Source: an uncultured Lachnospiraceae bacterium (GTDB lineage Bacteria; Bacillota; Clostridia; Lachnospirales; Lachnospiraceae). From it: a DNA stretch of 14,573 bases. Both the position numbers and the translations under genes were made by a program. This document shows positions 13,768 through 14,573 of the stretch, piece by piece (the first letter of the stretch is position 1; each line of letters opens with the position of its first letter). Under the pieces are notes generated by a model that saw only the letters and a list, made by a program, of their open reading frames with translations, did no database searches and was not told where the DNA came from. The stretch spans positions 1 through 14,573 of the forward strand of contig CAMWYL010000040.1 of NCBI GenBank assembly GCA_947178465.1, in the 5' to 3' direction.

Positions 13768-14573
13768 TCATTTTGCAATAAGCCATACCACCGCAGCAGA
13801 TATCATAATCTGGATAATCGCGAACTTAAATACCGTCTGCGCATTCGACCATTGGCGGTTCTTGCGCACATGGTCGTGCAGCGGTGTGCGCACCTTTGTC
13901 AGTATCTTAATCTTGAGGAACCGCAGCAGCGCCACCTTTACCAACCCGATACCACCATCAACCATCAGTACGCAGGCAACAAGCACATAGAGGAACGGGC
14001 TTCCGGTCTTCATTATCGCTATTGCGATAAACAACCCGATTGCACGAGAACCGGCGTCCCCCATCATCAGACAACTCGGTGTCGCGTTGTACCAGAGGTA
14101 TCCGAGTATGCTTGCGATAAAAAGCAAAATAATATAGGCAAATTGCGGTGCTATTTCTCTCGCATTCATTATAAGATATATTGTGGAAAGTGAAATCGTA
14201 GCCAGCGTGCCGGAAAGTCCGTCCACACCGTCCGCGCAGTTGGTCACGTTAATAGAGGCCCATACAAGGATAACCGCCAGCACACCATACACCAAAGGAT
14301 GCAGATGATATGTCTGTCCGGTCAAGGAAATCAGCACATCGCTTCCGTTGAAATTTACAACGGTAATCGCCGTCATAATTGCAATGACAAGATCCAACAG
14401 CCCTTTGCGAAGCTCCCCCCAGGATACCTTCGCGCAGTCGTCCAGAAAGCCCGTCATCATTGCCGCTACCGTCAGAATAAGGTAAATCAGCGTTTCCCTG
14501 TCCGGCTTTGCAAAAAAAAGTGTAACCGCCACAAATACCAAAATAAAGATAAAACCTGCCCCGCGCGGCTTTC
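13768..14573 (-). CDS. MraY-like phosphoglycosyl transferase, 5' end outside window
   Basis: This is the C-terminal ~268 aa of a polytopic membrane protein of the MraY/WecA superfamily, which transfers a phospho-sugar from a UDP donor to undecaprenyl phosphate. The frame runs off the right edge (in-frame KPRGAGFIFI precedes the TTG at 14541), so the start is not in the window. Numbering from 14541: the catalytic Asp pair is in GFLDD (31-35), NCADGVDGLSG (101-111) is the MraY-type DGxDGL motif, and MGDAGS (160-165) carries the third Asp. The His motif reads PLHDHV (220-225) where canonical MraY has HHH. At least seven hydrophobic segments are present. It may be the housekeeping MraY of a divergent lineage or a paralogue for another polymer. 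No terminator separates it from the convergent ABC-F gene. Confidence 0.85.
   Translation of the reverse strand, partial: KPRGAGFIFILVFVAVTLFFAKPDRETLIYLILTVAAMMTGFLDDCAKVSWGELRKGLLDLVIAIMTAITVVNFNGSDVLISLTGQTYHLHPLVYGVLAVILVWASINVTNCADGVDGLSGTLATISLSTIYLIMNAREIAPQFAYIILLFIASILGYLWYNATPSCLMMGDAGSRAIGLFIAIAIMKTGSPFLYVLVACVLMVDGGIGLVKVALLRFLKIKILTKVRTPLHDHVRKNRQWSNAQTVFKFAIIQIMISAAVVWLIAK

Noticed and set aside
1..14573. CRISPR arrays, insertion sequences, prophage or integrase genes
   Set aside because: No regularly spaced repeats, transposase motifs or attachment-site duplications were seen. The tRNA-Ser 3' end is not duplicated as far as I can tell by eye.

Overview
The window looks like chromosomal DNA of an anaerobic, low-to-mid GC Gram-positive bacterium, most likely a clostridium of the Lachnospiraceae type. 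The grounds are AGGAGG-type ribosome binding sites, TTGACA promoters with 17-bp spacers, a two-subunit iron-sulfur fumarase, a MraY-like membrane transferase and an ABC-F ATPase. The species cannot be named from sequence alone. Almost everything is on the minus strand; only the ABC-F gene is on the plus strand.

Layout. Positions 1-300 carry two tandem promoters that fire leftward out of the window, probably into a stable-RNA operon. A tRNA-Ser(GCU) gene follows at 446-533 (minus), with its own near-perfect promoter (596-624) and a weak terminator (367-396). Positions 661-808 hold a palindrome-rich, GC-richer intergenic element. From 9601 down to 809 runs a seven-gene co-directional block: sulfatase-fold membrane protein, 82-aa membrane protein, YidC / CDP-glycerol-glycerophosphotransferase fusion, phnW, PEP mutase with an N-terminal cytidylyltransferase domain, a LicC/PntC-like nucleotidyltransferase, and aepY. 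A TTGACA promoter at 9926-9954 and a decayed fragment of a second sulfatase-like gene (9648-9880) lie in front of it. Then come the fumarase beta and alpha subunits, a YbaK-type Cys-tRNA(Pro) deacylase, the divergent ABC-F gene, and a MraY-like gene cut by the right edge.

How the genes fit together. PEP mutase makes phosphonopyruvate from PEP, AepY pulls the reaction forward by decarboxylation to phosphonoacetaldehyde, and PhnW aminates this to 2-aminoethylphosphonate (AEP). One or both cytidylyltransferase domains probably activate AEP as CMP-AEP. The same operon then supplies a membrane-anchored teichoic-acid-type phosphotransferase (the YidC fusion), a small membrane protein and a multi-TM sulfatase-fold protein. 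No phosphonate-degrading enzyme is present. The most economical reading is a biosynthetic system that decorates a cell-envelope glycopolymer or lipid with AEP. The phosphonate pathway is well supported by motifs; the identity of the acceptor and the role of the fusion protein are inference.
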